The notes: generated by a model from the sequence alone, not told the origin. DNA of 9,602 bases from JBDHUJ01 sp039809105 (GCA_039809105.1 JBDHUJ010000046.1:1-9602), one strand, 5' to 3'; positions 1-5,978 are shown, counted from the stretch's first letter. Numbers and translations are program-made.

Positions 1-38
1 TCGTCAGACGGTTGAGCATGAGTGCTGTTTTTTTTCAT
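1..38 (-). CDS. Possible N-terminus of a leftward gene, cut by the window edge
   Basis: On the minus strand an ATG at 38-36 opens a frame that stays open to the window edge and reads MKKNSTHAQPSD. An AAAAAGGG stretch lies 4 bases before it and could serve as a ribosome binding site. A -10-like TATACT (minus strand, bases 72-67) lies upstream and overlaps a perfect palindrome. Only 12 residues are visible, so no family can be given. A Lys-rich start fits a signal peptide or a small basic protein equally well. The frame could also be a chance opening. Confidence 0.4.
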   Translation of the reverse strand, partial: MKKNSTHAQPSD

Positions 39-67
39 GAAGCCCTTTTTGTTACGTTATCCCCATA

Positions 68-80
68 GTATACGGTATAC
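68..80. promoter_or_regulatory. Perfect palindrome GTATAC-G-GTATAC, operator-like
   Basis: Two GTATAC hexamers, each self-complementary, flank one central base and form a 13-bp perfect inverted repeat. It overlaps a TATACT -10-like hexamer on the minus strand, 29 bases before the putative leftward start at 38. A dimeric repressor site is the simplest reading. No regulator gene is visible nearby, and no TTGACA-like -35 box lies at 17 bp, so the promoter itself is weakly supported. Confidence 0.35.
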
Positions 81-116
81 GCGCTGTGCGAGGCGGGGCT
101 TAAGTTAACGGCAGTG

Positions 117-190
117 GGGCTAGACCCGGGGTCTACAACCCAGATACGCTCACAAAGCTGTAGATTCCGGGTCAAGCCCGGAATGACGGG
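117..190. repeat. Intergenic palindromic repeat, element 1
   Basis: The arms 117-136 and 160-179 are inverted repeats matching at 17 of 20 positions, around a 23-base loop. The right arm holds its own small hairpin, ATTCCGGG-TCAAG-CCCGGAAT. The element ends in GAATGACGGG (181-190), which is identical to the end of element 3 (2513-2522). Such GTCAT...ATGAC-ended palindromes are common dispersed intergenic repeats in many bacteria. It sits 58 bases before the membrane protein gene at 249 and has no coding signal of its own. Confidence 0.75.
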
Positions 191-213
191 AACCATTAGG
201 TGGTTCTTCCTGT

Positions 214-242
214 TTGCAACGGTCGCTTGTATGTGGTAAATA
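214..242 (+). promoter_or_regulatory. Predicted promoter of the membrane protein gene at 249, leaderless
   Basis: TTGCAA (214-219) and TAAATA (237-242) are separated by exactly 17 bp, and a TG one base before the -10 box gives an extended -10. The hexamer ends 6 bases before the ATG at 249, so transcription should begin at or next to the start codon. No Shine-Dalgarno sequence is present, which agrees with a leaderless mRNA. The -10 match is only 3 of 6. Confidence 0.45.
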
Positions 243-248
243 GTATTC

Positions 249-665
249 ATGACAGAAGCTTTCGAAGTACAACCAACTCCAGAAGTACAGAGCTGGGATG
301 GAGAGTCTAACCCACTTAAGGAAATAACCAAGGATGCTCTTGAACTTAGGCGGGTCACCATGGAAGAGGAACACCTCGTCGAGTGGGTCAACGAAGACAC
401 CAAGGGCTTGATAAGGGCGGCAATAGGAACAACGCCTTTTCTTGGTAGTGCGATAGTATTCGATGTGATTGCCGTAAATGCTAATACGGCTGTGGCGGCC
501 GGTCCGGCAATAGGTTGTTTTGTAGTCGGAGCTCTCGTTTTGCATAAAGGGTATAAACGTACGCGAAAACTTTTAGGCAAGATAGAGACGAAGCATGATA
601 AAGAGCAGGAAGAGTTGAGCAGGGCACCCGACCTGCTATTCCCTCCTTACGAGCCAGGCGCGTAA
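249..665 (+). CDS. Small two-helix membrane protein, unknown function
   Basis: The 138-residue product has an acidic soluble N-terminus (about 1-50). Two hydrophobic, glycine- and alanine-rich segments follow at about 58-76 and 79-98, then a Lys/Arg-rich stretch (100-115) and an acidic tail. No signal peptide is seen. By the positive-inside rule both ends would be cytoplasmic, with a helical hairpin in the membrane. I do not recognise the family. A small glycine-zipper or holin-like hairpin is conceivable, but nothing proves it. It is flanked by palindromic repeats on both sides and appears to be transcribed alone. The long minus-strand frames over it run through the repeats and into rplS, and look like shadows. 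Confidence 0.65.
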   Translation: MTEAFEVQPTPEVQSWDGESNPLKEITKDALELRRVTMEEEHLVEWVNEDTKGLIRAAIGTTPFLGSAIVFDVIAVNANTAVAAGPAIGCFVVGALVLHKGYKRTRKLLGKIETKHDKEQEELSRAPDLLFPPYEPGA

Positions 666-692
666 ACCCTGAATCTCTAAACCCCGTGACTA

Positions 693-756
693 TTGTCATT
701 CTCGCACAGGCGGGGATCCATTTTTTACTGGTTCCCAGCCTTCGCTGGGATAACAA
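693..756. repeat. Intergenic palindromic repeat, element 2
   Basis: The ends 693-705 (TTGTCATTCTCGC) and 744-756 are an inverted repeat matching at 9 of 13 positions. The right half contains the hairpin CCCAGC-CTTC-GCTGGG (734-749). The left half contains an imperfect partner hairpin around CTCGC/GCGGGG (701-715). The class resembles the common GTCATTCCCGC...GCGGGAATGAC intergenic repeats, but this copy is degenerate. It ends about 30 bases before the rplS -35 box. It lacks a U-tract, so terminator function is not supported. Confidence 0.65.
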
Positions 757-787
757 CGCAGGGTTTTGAGGCTCGGGCTGTAAACCC

Positions 788-816
788 TTGCGTCTTGGGG
801 TGAAATGGGGTACAAT
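788..816 (+). promoter_or_regulatory. Predicted rplS promoter
   Basis: TTGCGT (788-793) and TACAAT (811-816, 5 of 6 to consensus) are spaced by 17 bp. Transcription should begin near 823, giving a 5' leader of about 57 bases before rplS. That leader holds only a weak GCCG/CGGC hairpin. I see no clear L19-type autoregulatory structure. The rplS ribosome binding site is poor: AGG at 872-874, five bases before the ATG. Confidence 0.6.
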
Positions 817-879
817 TGGTTGAACGCAAAGTTTATTAAAGGTGGCCGTAGATTCATTCGGCAGTAAATGTAGGCAGTT

Positions 880-1398
880 ATGGAATACATCAAAGAACTC
901 AACCAGCAGCAGAAAAAAGGCGCCGTTGTCGACGTGCGCTCTGGCGACACCGTAAAGGTCCACCAGAAGATTAAAGAAGGCAACAAAGAGCGTGTCCAGA
1001 TTTTTCAGGGTCTGGTCATCCGCTGCGACCGCAAAGGCAGCCACACCAGCCGCATAACCGTCCGCCGTATAGCCAGCGGCATCGGTGTAGAAAAGAGCTT
1101 CCTACTCCACAGCCCACTGGTACTGAAGGTAGAAGTTACCAAGCGCAGCAAGGTCCGCCGCAACTACCTCAGCTACATGCGTAAGCTAACTGGTAAGAGC
1201 GCCCGCCTACAGAGCCTCGACTTCGACCGCCAGGCCGTAAACGACGTTCGCGACGTCGCTGCCGAAAAGGCCGAAGAAGAAGCTAAGGCCGCAGCTGCTG
1301 CTGAAGCCGAAGCGAAAGCCGCTGAAAAAGCTGCCGAAGAAGCTGAGCTTGCCAAGAAGCAAGCCGCTGTCGAAGCCGCCCACGAAGCCAGCAAATAA
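880..1398 (+). CDS. rplS: Large ribosomal subunit protein bL19 with extended C-terminal tail
   Basis: The protein is bL19, which lies at the interface of the two ribosomal subunits. Residues 1-112 match the family from end to end: VRSGDTVKVHQKIKEGNKER near 19-38, IFQGLVIRCDRKG (41-53), a VRRIASGIGVEKSFLLHSP core (61-79), and a basic KVRRNYLSYMRKLTGKSARL end (91-110). A usual bL19 is about 115 residues. This one has 172, because residues 115-172 form an Ala/Glu/Lys repeat-like tail predicted to be a long charged helix. Codon use is strongly biased, as expected for a highly expressed gene. A strong terminator follows 17 bases after the stop, so the gene is monocistronic even though rnhB and yraN lie downstream. 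Confidence 0.97.
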   Translation: MEYIKELNQQQKKGAVVDVRSGDTVKVHQKIKEGNKERVQIFQGLVIRCDRKGSHTSRITVRRIASGIGVEKSFLLHSPLVLKVEVTKRSKVRRNYLSYMRKLTGKSARLQSLDFDRQAVNDVRDVAAEKAEEEAKAAAAAEAEAKAAEKAAEEAELAKKQAAVEAAHEASK

Positions 1399-1414
1399 CC
1401 CATTTAGTACTACT

Positions 1415-1443
1415 AAAAACTCCGGAATCTCCCGGAGTTTTTT
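1415..1443. terminator. Bidirectional intrinsic terminator between rplS and the gene at 1468
   Basis: AAAAACTCCGG (1415-1425) pairs perfectly with CCGGAGTTTTT (1432-1442) across a 6-base loop. The result is an 11-bp stem with a T-run on the plus strand and an equivalent T-run on the minus strand. It lies 17 bases past the rplS stop and 25 bases past the stop of the convergent gene at 1468, so it can serve both. Confidence 0.9.
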
Positions 1444-1467
1444 AAAACTTATCTTCCAGTCGTTGGG

Positions 1468-1833
1468 CTAGACTTCTCGGAACGGAGCTGCCGGGCAGGC
1501 ACTGAGAAGGCCGCCGGTCCCAGATTCGACGATACCAGGCCGAATCTTACCAGAACTGAGCTGTTCAGGAGTTATTGCTGAATCGGGGATGAATAATTCT
1601 CCGTCGAATGGAGCGGATTGGCCGTTCGTCTCAACTAGTAAGTCGTTGAGTGCGTGGTTGTTGGGAGAAACTCGAACGCTTACCGCTAGGCCGCCCAGCA
1701 CGGGTGTAGCTTTTGTGCCATAACACTCCACATCGTTCTGGTTAGACTCGATTAAGAAACCAAGAGCCAGCGCACCGCAAAGGGCGGCGGCAACCAGCTG
1801 ATTGCGGCGGGGGTGTGATTCTCCTCGAGTCAT
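1468..1833 (-). CDS. Small membrane-anchored or exported protein, unknown function
   Basis: The 121-residue product has a basic start (R3, R9, R10) and one hydrophobic segment (about 12-28), followed by ESNQND and no obvious signal peptidase motif. It is therefore most likely an N-in, single-pass protein with an extracytoplasmic domain of about 90 residues. C37 and C112 could form a disulfide outside; C19 is inside the membrane segment. I do not recognise the family. The gene lies opposite to rplS and rnhB and so breaks the usual rplS-rnhB-yraN order. It has no Shine-Dalgarno sequence, and its predicted transcript begins only about 5 bases before the ATG. Confidence 0.65.
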   Translation of the reverse strand: MTRGESHPRRNQLVAAALCGALALGFLIESNQNDVECYGTKATPVLGGLAVSVRVSPNNHALNDLLVETNGQSAPFDGELFIPDSAITPEQLSSGKIRPGIVESGTGGLLSACPAAPFREV

Positions 1834-1844
1834 CGTTAGAACAT

Positions 1845-1853
1845 ATTATAACA
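1845..1853 (-). promoter_or_regulatory. Extended -10 promoter for the gene at 1833
   Basis: On the minus strand the sequence reads TGTTATAAT: a perfect TATAAT with the TG of an extended -10. No TTGACA-like -35 box is seen at 17 bp, which is tolerable for an extended -10 promoter. The hexamer lies 11 bases before the ATG, giving a leader of only a few bases. It is divergent from the rnhB promoter 16 bases away. Confidence 0.55.
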
Positions 1854-1868
1854 TAGTCGTACGGAAAA

Positions 1869-1877
1869 TGATAAGAT
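1869..1877 (+). promoter_or_regulatory. Extended -10 promoter of rnhB, leaderless
   Basis: TGATAAGAT is an extended -10 whose TAAGAT hexamer (1872-1877) ends exactly 6 bases before the rnhB ATG. That predicts transcription starting at the start codon. No good -35 box is visible. The GTAGGT between hexamer and ATG is too close and too weak to act as a Shine-Dalgarno sequence. Confidence 0.5.
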
Positions 1878-1883
1878 GTAGGT

Positions 1884-2465
1884 ATGATAACGGTTGGGAT
1901 TGATGAAGTCGGGAGAGGCTGTTGGGCGGGGCCGCTGGTTGCAGGCGCGGTTGTTTTGCCCACAAACCGTCACCTAGAGGACGGACCCATAGAACTTCGC
2001 GACAGCAAGAAAATGACGAAAACGCAGCGGCAGGTGGCATCGGATTACCTCTGTAAGCATGCTACGGTCGGGCTGGGGTGGGTCTGGCCGGCAGAGATAG
2101 ACGAGCACGGGCTGACGTGGGCGGTGAAGACTGCAATGGAACGAGCAGCGGCAGAAATCACCGGTAGTTATGACGAGATTATCATCGATGGCAATATAAA
2201 CTATTTCCCGCGTGACACGCGGGCAAAAGCAGTCGTGAAGGCGGACGATAGCGTCCCCGCGGTGAGTGCGGCGAGCATCGTTGCCAAAGTCGCACGTGAT
2301 AGGTACATGGCTGGCTTGGGCGAGAGGTATGCTGGGTATGGATTCGAGAAGCACGTTGGGTATGGCACGGCAGCGCACGTCGCTGCTCTGAAGCTCCTGG
2401 GTGTCAGCGACATTCATCGTCGCAGCTACAAACCCATCGCCGCCCTCTTACTATCGTCATCCTGA
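1884..2465 (+). CDS. rnhB: Ribonuclease HII
   Basis: RNase HII cuts RNA in RNA/DNA hybrids and starts removal of single ribonucleotides from DNA in the cytoplasm. The 193-residue length is usual. GIDEVGRG (5-12) carries catalytic D7 and E8 and the GRG substrate loop. LRDSKKM (38-44) is the conserved DSKK motif. IIIDGN (99-104) gives D102, and VKADD (118-122) gives the fourth acid, D121. SAASIVAKVARDR (128-140) and HVGYGTAAH (157-165) complete the family signature. The start is fixed by the motif at residue 5. The last residues, SSS, and the TGA stop are encoded by the left end of palindromic element 3, so the original C-terminus was probably different. yraN follows 69 bases on, as in many bacteria. 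Confidence 0.97.
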   Translation: MITVGIDEVGRGCWAGPLVAGAVVLPTNRHLEDGPIELRDSKKMTKTQRQVASDYLCKHATVGLGWVWPAEIDEHGLTWAVKTAMERAAAEITGSYDEIIIDGNINYFPRDTRAKAVVKADDSVPAVSAASIVAKVARDRYMAGLGERYAGYGFEKHVGYGTAAHVAALKLLGVSDIHRRSYKPIAALLLSSS

Positions 2466-2520
2466 GCGAAGCGAAGGATCTCTGTAGTAGAACAGATTCT
2501 TCACTTCGTTCAGAATGACG
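2455..2520. repeat. Intergenic palindromic repeat, element 3, overlapping the rnhB 3' end
   Basis: The arms 2455-2481 and 2494-2520 are inverted repeats matching at 23 of 27 positions, with a 12-base loop. The element begins CGTCATCCTGAGCGAAGC and ends GAATGACG. This CGTCAT-CTGAGCGAAG class is a familiar dispersed repeat across many bacterial phyla. The first 11 bases lie inside rnhB and provide its stop codon (2463-2465). The right arm contains the likely yraN -35 box. Transcribed, it would fold into a long hairpin, but no T-run follows. Confidence 0.85.
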
Positions 2521-2528
2521 GGTACACT
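2500..2528 (+). promoter_or_regulatory. Predicted yraN promoter, partly inside element 3
   Basis: TTCACT (2500-2505, 4 of 6) and TACACT (2523-2528, 4 of 6) are spaced by 17 bp. The -35 box is part of the repeat's right arm and the -10 box begins 3 bases after the repeat ends. The -10 lies 6 bases before the ATG, so the mRNA would be leaderless. An AGGAG (2529-2533) is only 1 base from the ATG, too close for normal Shine-Dalgarno use. Confidence 0.4.
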
Positions 2529-2534
2529 AGGAGT

Positions 2535-2882
2535 ATGACGAATTATGCGACGGGGCATGAGGCCGAAAAGGTGGCGGCCGAGTACCTAAAGCGGCAGAAA
2601 TACAAGGTCATAGAGCTGAACTGGCGGCGGAAGCGGGCCGAAATAGACATCGTGGCTCGCAAAAAGCATGGGCCGGTGGTGTTTTTTGAAGTCAAGCACC
2701 GTAAGACGACGTCGCAGGGGCGCGGCCTGGAGTACATTACCCCGGCTAAACTGCGGCAAATGGGTTTTGCGGCGCAGCTGTGGGTTGCCGAAAACCGCTA
2801 CCGCGGCGAAATCGCGCTTGGCGCGCTAGAACTCTCTGGCGAAGACTACGAAGTCACCGCCTTCCTCGAAACCCTCGCCTAA
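2535..2882 (+). CDS. yraN: YraN/UPF0102 family nuclease-fold protein
   Basis: The 115-residue length and motif order match the UPF0102 (YraN) family, which has a restriction-endonuclease-like PD-(D/E)XK fold. GHEAEKVAAEYLK (7-19) is the family N-terminal helix with E10. AEIDIVA (35-41) gives D38. FFEVKHRK (50-57) gives the E52-x-K54 catalytic pair. All nuclease-core residues are present. The cellular role is not settled; genome neighbourhoods suggest a DNA-processing or repair task. The chosen ATG leaves the usual short lead before the G-x-E-A motif. The gene ends 10 bases before the convergent DUF5360 gene, with no terminator hairpin between. Confidence 0.92.
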   Translation: MTNYATGHEAEKVAAEYLKRQKYKVIELNWRRKRAEIDIVARKKHGPVVFFEVKHRKTTSQGRGLEYITPAKLRQMGFAAQLWVAENRYRGEIALGALELSGEDYEVTAFLETLA

Positions 2883-2892
2883 TGTCATTTTG

Positions 2893-3303
2893 CTAGTCGG
2901 AAGTATTGCTTTCCACAAGGGTAGGGATGAAGAATATCGGGTACAATAACAAGAAGAGATTCGGTAGCCACCAAGTAAGATTGAAGTCGCGTGCAAAGAC
3001 CCAGAAAGCAATCGCTTGCAAGCCGGAAACGCTGGTAAGAACCAGCGAAATGAGCGCAAAGCTGCGCCATGCGGGCCGTTGCTTGCGGGCTAGCCACAGG
3101 CTGGTCAAACCGGTAATAGAAACGGCGATGTCGAGCGGAAAGAAGGACCAATTCCAATGCACCAGGATGGGGTTAGTATAGTCGCGGTAGAGCCAATCTG
3201 CCGGTAGTGCGTGGAACGCTGTGACAAGCCAGTAGGCTATGAACGCGATATCTGTCGCGAGCATCAGTACTTTCATAGTCCGGAACCGAGCGTTGGTCGT
3301 CAT
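2893..3303 (-). CDS. DUF5360 (YvaD-like) four-helix membrane protein
   Basis: The 136-residue product has four hydrophobic segments at about 10-30, 51-72, 80-102 and 109-129. It carries the block NPILVHWNWSFFPLDI (44-59), which I recall from the Bacillus YvaD/DUF5360 family; the assignment is from memory of that motif. The function is unknown. It begins 13 bases after the pepN stop. The pepN stop codon is part of the putative ribosome binding site (TAAGGAG, 9 bases before the ATG), so the two are probably cotranscribed and may be translationally coupled. M10 is an alternative start. Confidence 0.8.
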   Translation of the reverse strand: MTTNARFRTMKVLMLATDIAFIAYWLVTAFHALPADWLYRDYTNPILVHWNWSFFPLDIAVSITGLTSLWLARKQRPAWRSFALISLVLTSVSGLQAIAFWVFARDFNLTWWLPNLFLLLYPIFFIPTLVESNTSD

Positions 3304-3316
3304 CTACAGGGGCTCC

Positions 3317-5905
3317 TTATTTGGTAGAGAAGAATTGCCGGACGGAGGGGAGGTCGCGTTCGAGCCAAGAGACGCGGGTTTCGATTTCTTCGAAGCCGAG
3401 TTGAATGTTGCGTTTCAGGATGAGTTGGTCTTGTTTGCTTTCGAATAGGTCACGGAACTTCTGCTGGTATTCGCGCGTGTTGACGCAGCTGGCAGCGTAG
3501 CGCGGCAGGTAATCGTATGATTTGTCGTTCTTATAGGTTTCTTCCAGCCAAGCCCAGTTATCGACCATCCACTGCCAGGCGGTCGCCCGGGTGTAGCGGT
3601 TGCGCAGGAGGTAGACGAGCCAGCGGTCGGCGTCTTGCGGCTTGACGAGCTTGGCGTCTTTGAGTCGTGCCAGCAGTTGCGAAGCGCGTTCGGGGTTACG
3701 AGTGGCCGTCAGGGCGTCGCAGGCATCGCTCTTGAGGTCGCTGTTTTGGGTGGTGTCGTGCAGGTTCAAAAGAAAGTCGAAGGCTTCGTCGTCACCGTTT
3801 TTAACAGGGACGATGAAGACCAGTGGGCGGAGCTCGGCCGGAATGGAAGTACCGGTGTCTTTGTAGGCTGCAAAAAGTTCTTTGGTTTTGGCCACGGTCG
3901 ATTCGTCTTCAGCGTAGGCGCTCAGGCCCAGGACGAGAGCACGAAGTTTGGCATCTGCCGAGGACTCGCCTTCGACGGCATCCCAGCCAAGGCGGGCCAC
4001 TTGTGCAGCGACGAGCTTCGACACGTATGGTTTGATAGCATCGTCCAATTCGGCATCGAGGTCGATGAAACGGCGTGCCTCACCGACGACCAGCGCCATA
4101 ATGTCCCAAACCGGTTCGCTCTGTTCGCGCTCGTATGCGCCGAGCATCTGCAGCACGTCGCCGAACGGCTGATAGCCGGCACGCGACTGCATGCTGGCGC
4201 CGTTCAGGAGCATCAGGCGGTCGGGTTCGGATAAACTCTGGCTGGCGATTTGTGAAAGTATGAATTCCTTCTGGGAATCGGTGGTGTAACGGACGATGTA
4301 GTGTCCCTTGGCACCAGAGTTGAGGAAGATGTCGGATGTCGGATGTCCGATGTCTGACATCTGGAATCTGACGTCCAGCGTCTTGGCATCGAAACTCTCA
4401 GGCATATCGGACGTACTAGCAAAAAGGGGGACGGGCCACAGACGGTCGGGGTCGGCTTTCTTGGGGTTGTCTAGGAATTGTTCCTGTGAAACGGTGACGT
4501 CTTTGCCGTTTTGCGAAATGGTGACGAGCGGGAAGCCGCTGCGGGTGAGCCACGGATTCATAAACGCGGCTATGTCTTTGCCGCTCGCTTCGGACAGCGC
4601 CGCCCACAGGTCAGCGCCAGTGGTATTGCCATACTTGTGCTTTTCGAAGTATGCGGTCAGGCCCTTGCGGAAGGCGTCTTCGCCGACGTAGTTTTTGAGC
4701 ATGTACAGCAGACGGCCACCCTTGGCGTAGACAATGGAAGGGTCGAACAGCGAACTGATTTCGTCCGGGTGATTCACATCGGTTTTCACGGCCTGCACAC
4801 CAGCAACGGCGTCGCGCCGGAGCGAGCTGAGGCCTTCGGCGGCGATAAAGCTGTTCCAGACTTGCCATTCGGGGCGGAAGCTGTCGACGGCCTGGTACTC
4901 CATCATGTTGGCGAAGCTTTCGTTCAGCCAGAGGTCGTCCCACCATTTCATAGTCACCAGGTTGCCGAACCATTGGTGGCTCGTTTCGTGCGCGATGACC
5001 AGTGCAATCTGCTCGAACACGCTCTGCGCCGTTTCGCCGGGGTAGGCCAGCAGCACGCGTTCGCGGTAGGTTATGAGCCCCCAGTTTTCCATGGCGCCGC
5101 TGCTGAAGTCTGGCAGGGCGACGTGGTCGGCCTTGGGCAACGGGTACGGCACACCGAAGTAATCTTCGAAAAATTCGATACTCTTTACGGCTACGTCCAC
5201 TCCGTAGTCAAGACTGTCAGCGGGTTGCGCAGTGGTGGCCCAGACATTCACCTCAACTCCACTCTTGGTTTGTCCCGTCTTCTTGTGTAAGTCACCGATT
5301 ACGAATGCAAGCAGATAGCTGCTCATCTTCGGTGTCGGCTCGAAGGTCGTCACGAGCCTATCACCTATGGTTCTCTGTTCCTTGATGGGGGTGTTGCCCA
5401 GGGTTTGCACGCTGGCTCGTGTTTCGAGCGTCATATTGAACATCGCTTTGGCTTCCGGTTCGTCTATGCATGGAAAGGCCTCGCGCGCATGGTGGCTTTC
5501 GAACTGCGTCGCGAGCAGCATCTTTTCTTCCGTGCCCTCGGTAAAGTAGCAGGGGTAAATGCCCGTCATGCCCTTGGTTATAGGCGCTTCGAACTCGGCG
5601 GTAACGGTGTATTCGCCAGGAAATACTTTGGCATCGGTGTGCAAGCGGACTTCGTTAAGCGAGTTCTGGTTGTTGATACGCACGACCGGCAGCTCTTGGT
5701 CGCCTTTTTTGTCGTGTTTAGTGATGGTAGCGGCAGTAATCTTCAGACCGTTCTGGTGCAAGGTTATGCGTTCACTCGGCCGCCCGACCTTCTTGCCGCG
5801 TATAGTCACGCTGCCAGAAAACCGCATCGCCTCCTCATCGAGCCGGAAGGTAACGTCGTACTCACTAGGTTGAAACTGGGTGTATAAACGAGAGACTGAT
5901 TTCAT
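3317..5905 (-). CDS. pepN: M1 family zinc aminopeptidase (PepN/ERAP-like)
   Basis: This enzyme removes N-terminal residues from peptides in the cytoplasm; no signal peptide is present. The 862-residue length is usual for the yeast Aap1/Lactococcus PepN type. The N-terminal beta domain covers about 1-200. The substrate-binding GAMEN motif is at 270-274. The zinc site is HETSH (H306, E307, H310) plus E329 in NESFA, with exactly the HExxH-x18-E spacing. Y393 is the transition-state tyrosine. A beta-sandwich linker (about 460-530) is followed by the helical ERAP1-like C-terminal domain. Residues 511-526 are encoded by a 7-bp tandem repeat and look inserted. The gene heads a pair with the DUF5360 gene. 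No Shine-Dalgarno sequence precedes the ATG. Confidence 0.96.
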   Translation of the reverse strand: MKSVSRLYTQFQPSEYDVTFRLDEEAMRFSGSVTIRGKKVGRPSERITLHQNGLKITAATITKHDKKGDQELPVVRINNQNSLNEVRLHTDAKVFPGEYTVTAEFEAPITKGMTGIYPCYFTEGTEEKMLLATQFESHHAREAFPCIDEPEAKAMFNMTLETRASVQTLGNTPIKEQRTIGDRLVTTFEPTPKMSSYLLAFVIGDLHKKTGQTKSGVEVNVWATTAQPADSLDYGVDVAVKSIEFFEDYFGVPYPLPKADHVALPDFSSGAMENWGLITYRERVLLAYPGETAQSVFEQIALVIAHETSHQWFGNLVTMKWWDDLWLNESFANMMEYQAVDSFRPEWQVWNSFIAAEGLSSLRRDAVAGVQAVKTDVNHPDEISSLFDPSIVYAKGGRLLYMLKNYVGEDAFRKGLTAYFEKHKYGNTTGADLWAALSEASGKDIAAFMNPWLTRSGFPLVTISQNGKDVTVSQEQFLDNPKKADPDRLWPVPLFASTSDMPESFDAKTLDVRFQMSDIGHPTSDIFLNSGAKGHYIVRYTTDSQKEFILSQIASQSLSEPDRLMLLNGASMQSRAGYQPFGDVLQMLGAYEREQSEPVWDIMALVVGEARRFIDLDAELDDAIKPYVSKLVAAQVARLGWDAVEGESSADAKLRALVLGLSAYAEDESTVAKTKELFAAYKDTGTSIPAELRPLVFIVPVKNGDDEAFDFLLNLHDTTQNSDLKSDACDALTATRNPERASQLLARLKDAKLVKPQDADRWLVYLLRNRYTRATAWQWMVDNWAWLEETYKNDKSYDYLPRYAASCVNTREYQQKFRDLFESKQDQLILKRNIQLGFEEIETRVSWLERDLPSVRQFFSTK
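4328..4376. repeat. Seven 7-bp tandem units inside pepN
   Basis: On the plus strand the units are GATGTCG, GATGTCG, GATGTCC, GATGTCT, GACATCT, GGAATCT and GACGTCC. They are seven contiguous 7-mers, the first four nearly identical and the last three diverged. The middle also forms a GATGTC/GACATC palindrome. In the pepN frame the array encodes DVRFQMSDIGHPTSDI (511-526), in the linker just before the conserved LNSGAKGHYIVRY block. The frame is kept open although 49 bases is not a multiple of three. Confidence 0.85.
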
Positions 5906-5911
5906 ACTTAC

Positions 5912-5917
5912 AGTTTA
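5912..5917 (-). promoter_or_regulatory. Putative -10 box of pepN, leaderless
   Basis: The minus strand reads TAAACT, then exactly 6 bases (GTAAGT), then the pepN ATG. There is no Shine-Dalgarno sequence and no good -35 box at 17 bp. The call rests on the same -10/6-base/ATG spacing seen at four other genes in the window. Confidence 0.35.
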
Positions 5918-5924
5918 CCGCACA

Positions 5925-5953
5925 TTGCAGGAATCCCGGAGCAGTGCTATGGT
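5925..5953 (+). promoter_or_regulatory. Predicted promoter of the Cys-rich protein gene
   Basis: TTGCAG (5925-5930) and TATGGT (5948-5953) are spaced by 17 bp, and TGC directly before the -10 box gives an extended -10. The start should be near 5960, with a leader of about 19 bases holding AGGAG (5968-5972), 6 bases before the GTG start. Confidence 0.55.
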
Positions 5954-5978
5954 GTAGAAAATGTAACAGGAGTCATTC

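Noticed and set aside
37..108. Short plus-strand frame of 23 codons at the left edge
   Set aside because: No ribosome binding site or promoter; it runs into a repeat region and overlaps a better minus-strand start.
35..580. Open frame of 181 codons on the minus strand over 35-580
   Set aside because: It runs through palindromic element 1 and the plus-strand membrane protein gene. The translation is low-complexity without motifs and lacks a ribosome binding site.
693..756. Palindromic element 2 as a terminator for the gene at 249
   Set aside because: No T-run follows the hairpins, and the sequence fits a degenerate dispersed repeat better.
868..873. ATG-TAG minimal open frame in the rplS leader
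   Set aside because: The only Shine-Dalgarno-like stretch (AAAGGTGG, 838-845) is more than 20 bases upstream. It is most likely chance.
481..1044. Open frame of 187 codons on the minus strand over 481-1044
   Set aside because: It crosses element 2, the rplS promoter and the start of rplS, a certain gene on the other strand.
3635..4234. Open frame of 199 codons on the plus strand inside pepN
   Set aside because: It is antisense to the pepN C-terminal domain, with no family motif or start signals.
4511..5290. Open frame of 259 codons on the plus strand inside pepN
   Set aside because: It lies antisense to the catalytic domain of a complete M1 aminopeptidase. It has no promoter or ribosome binding site of its own and is best explained as a codon-bias shadow.
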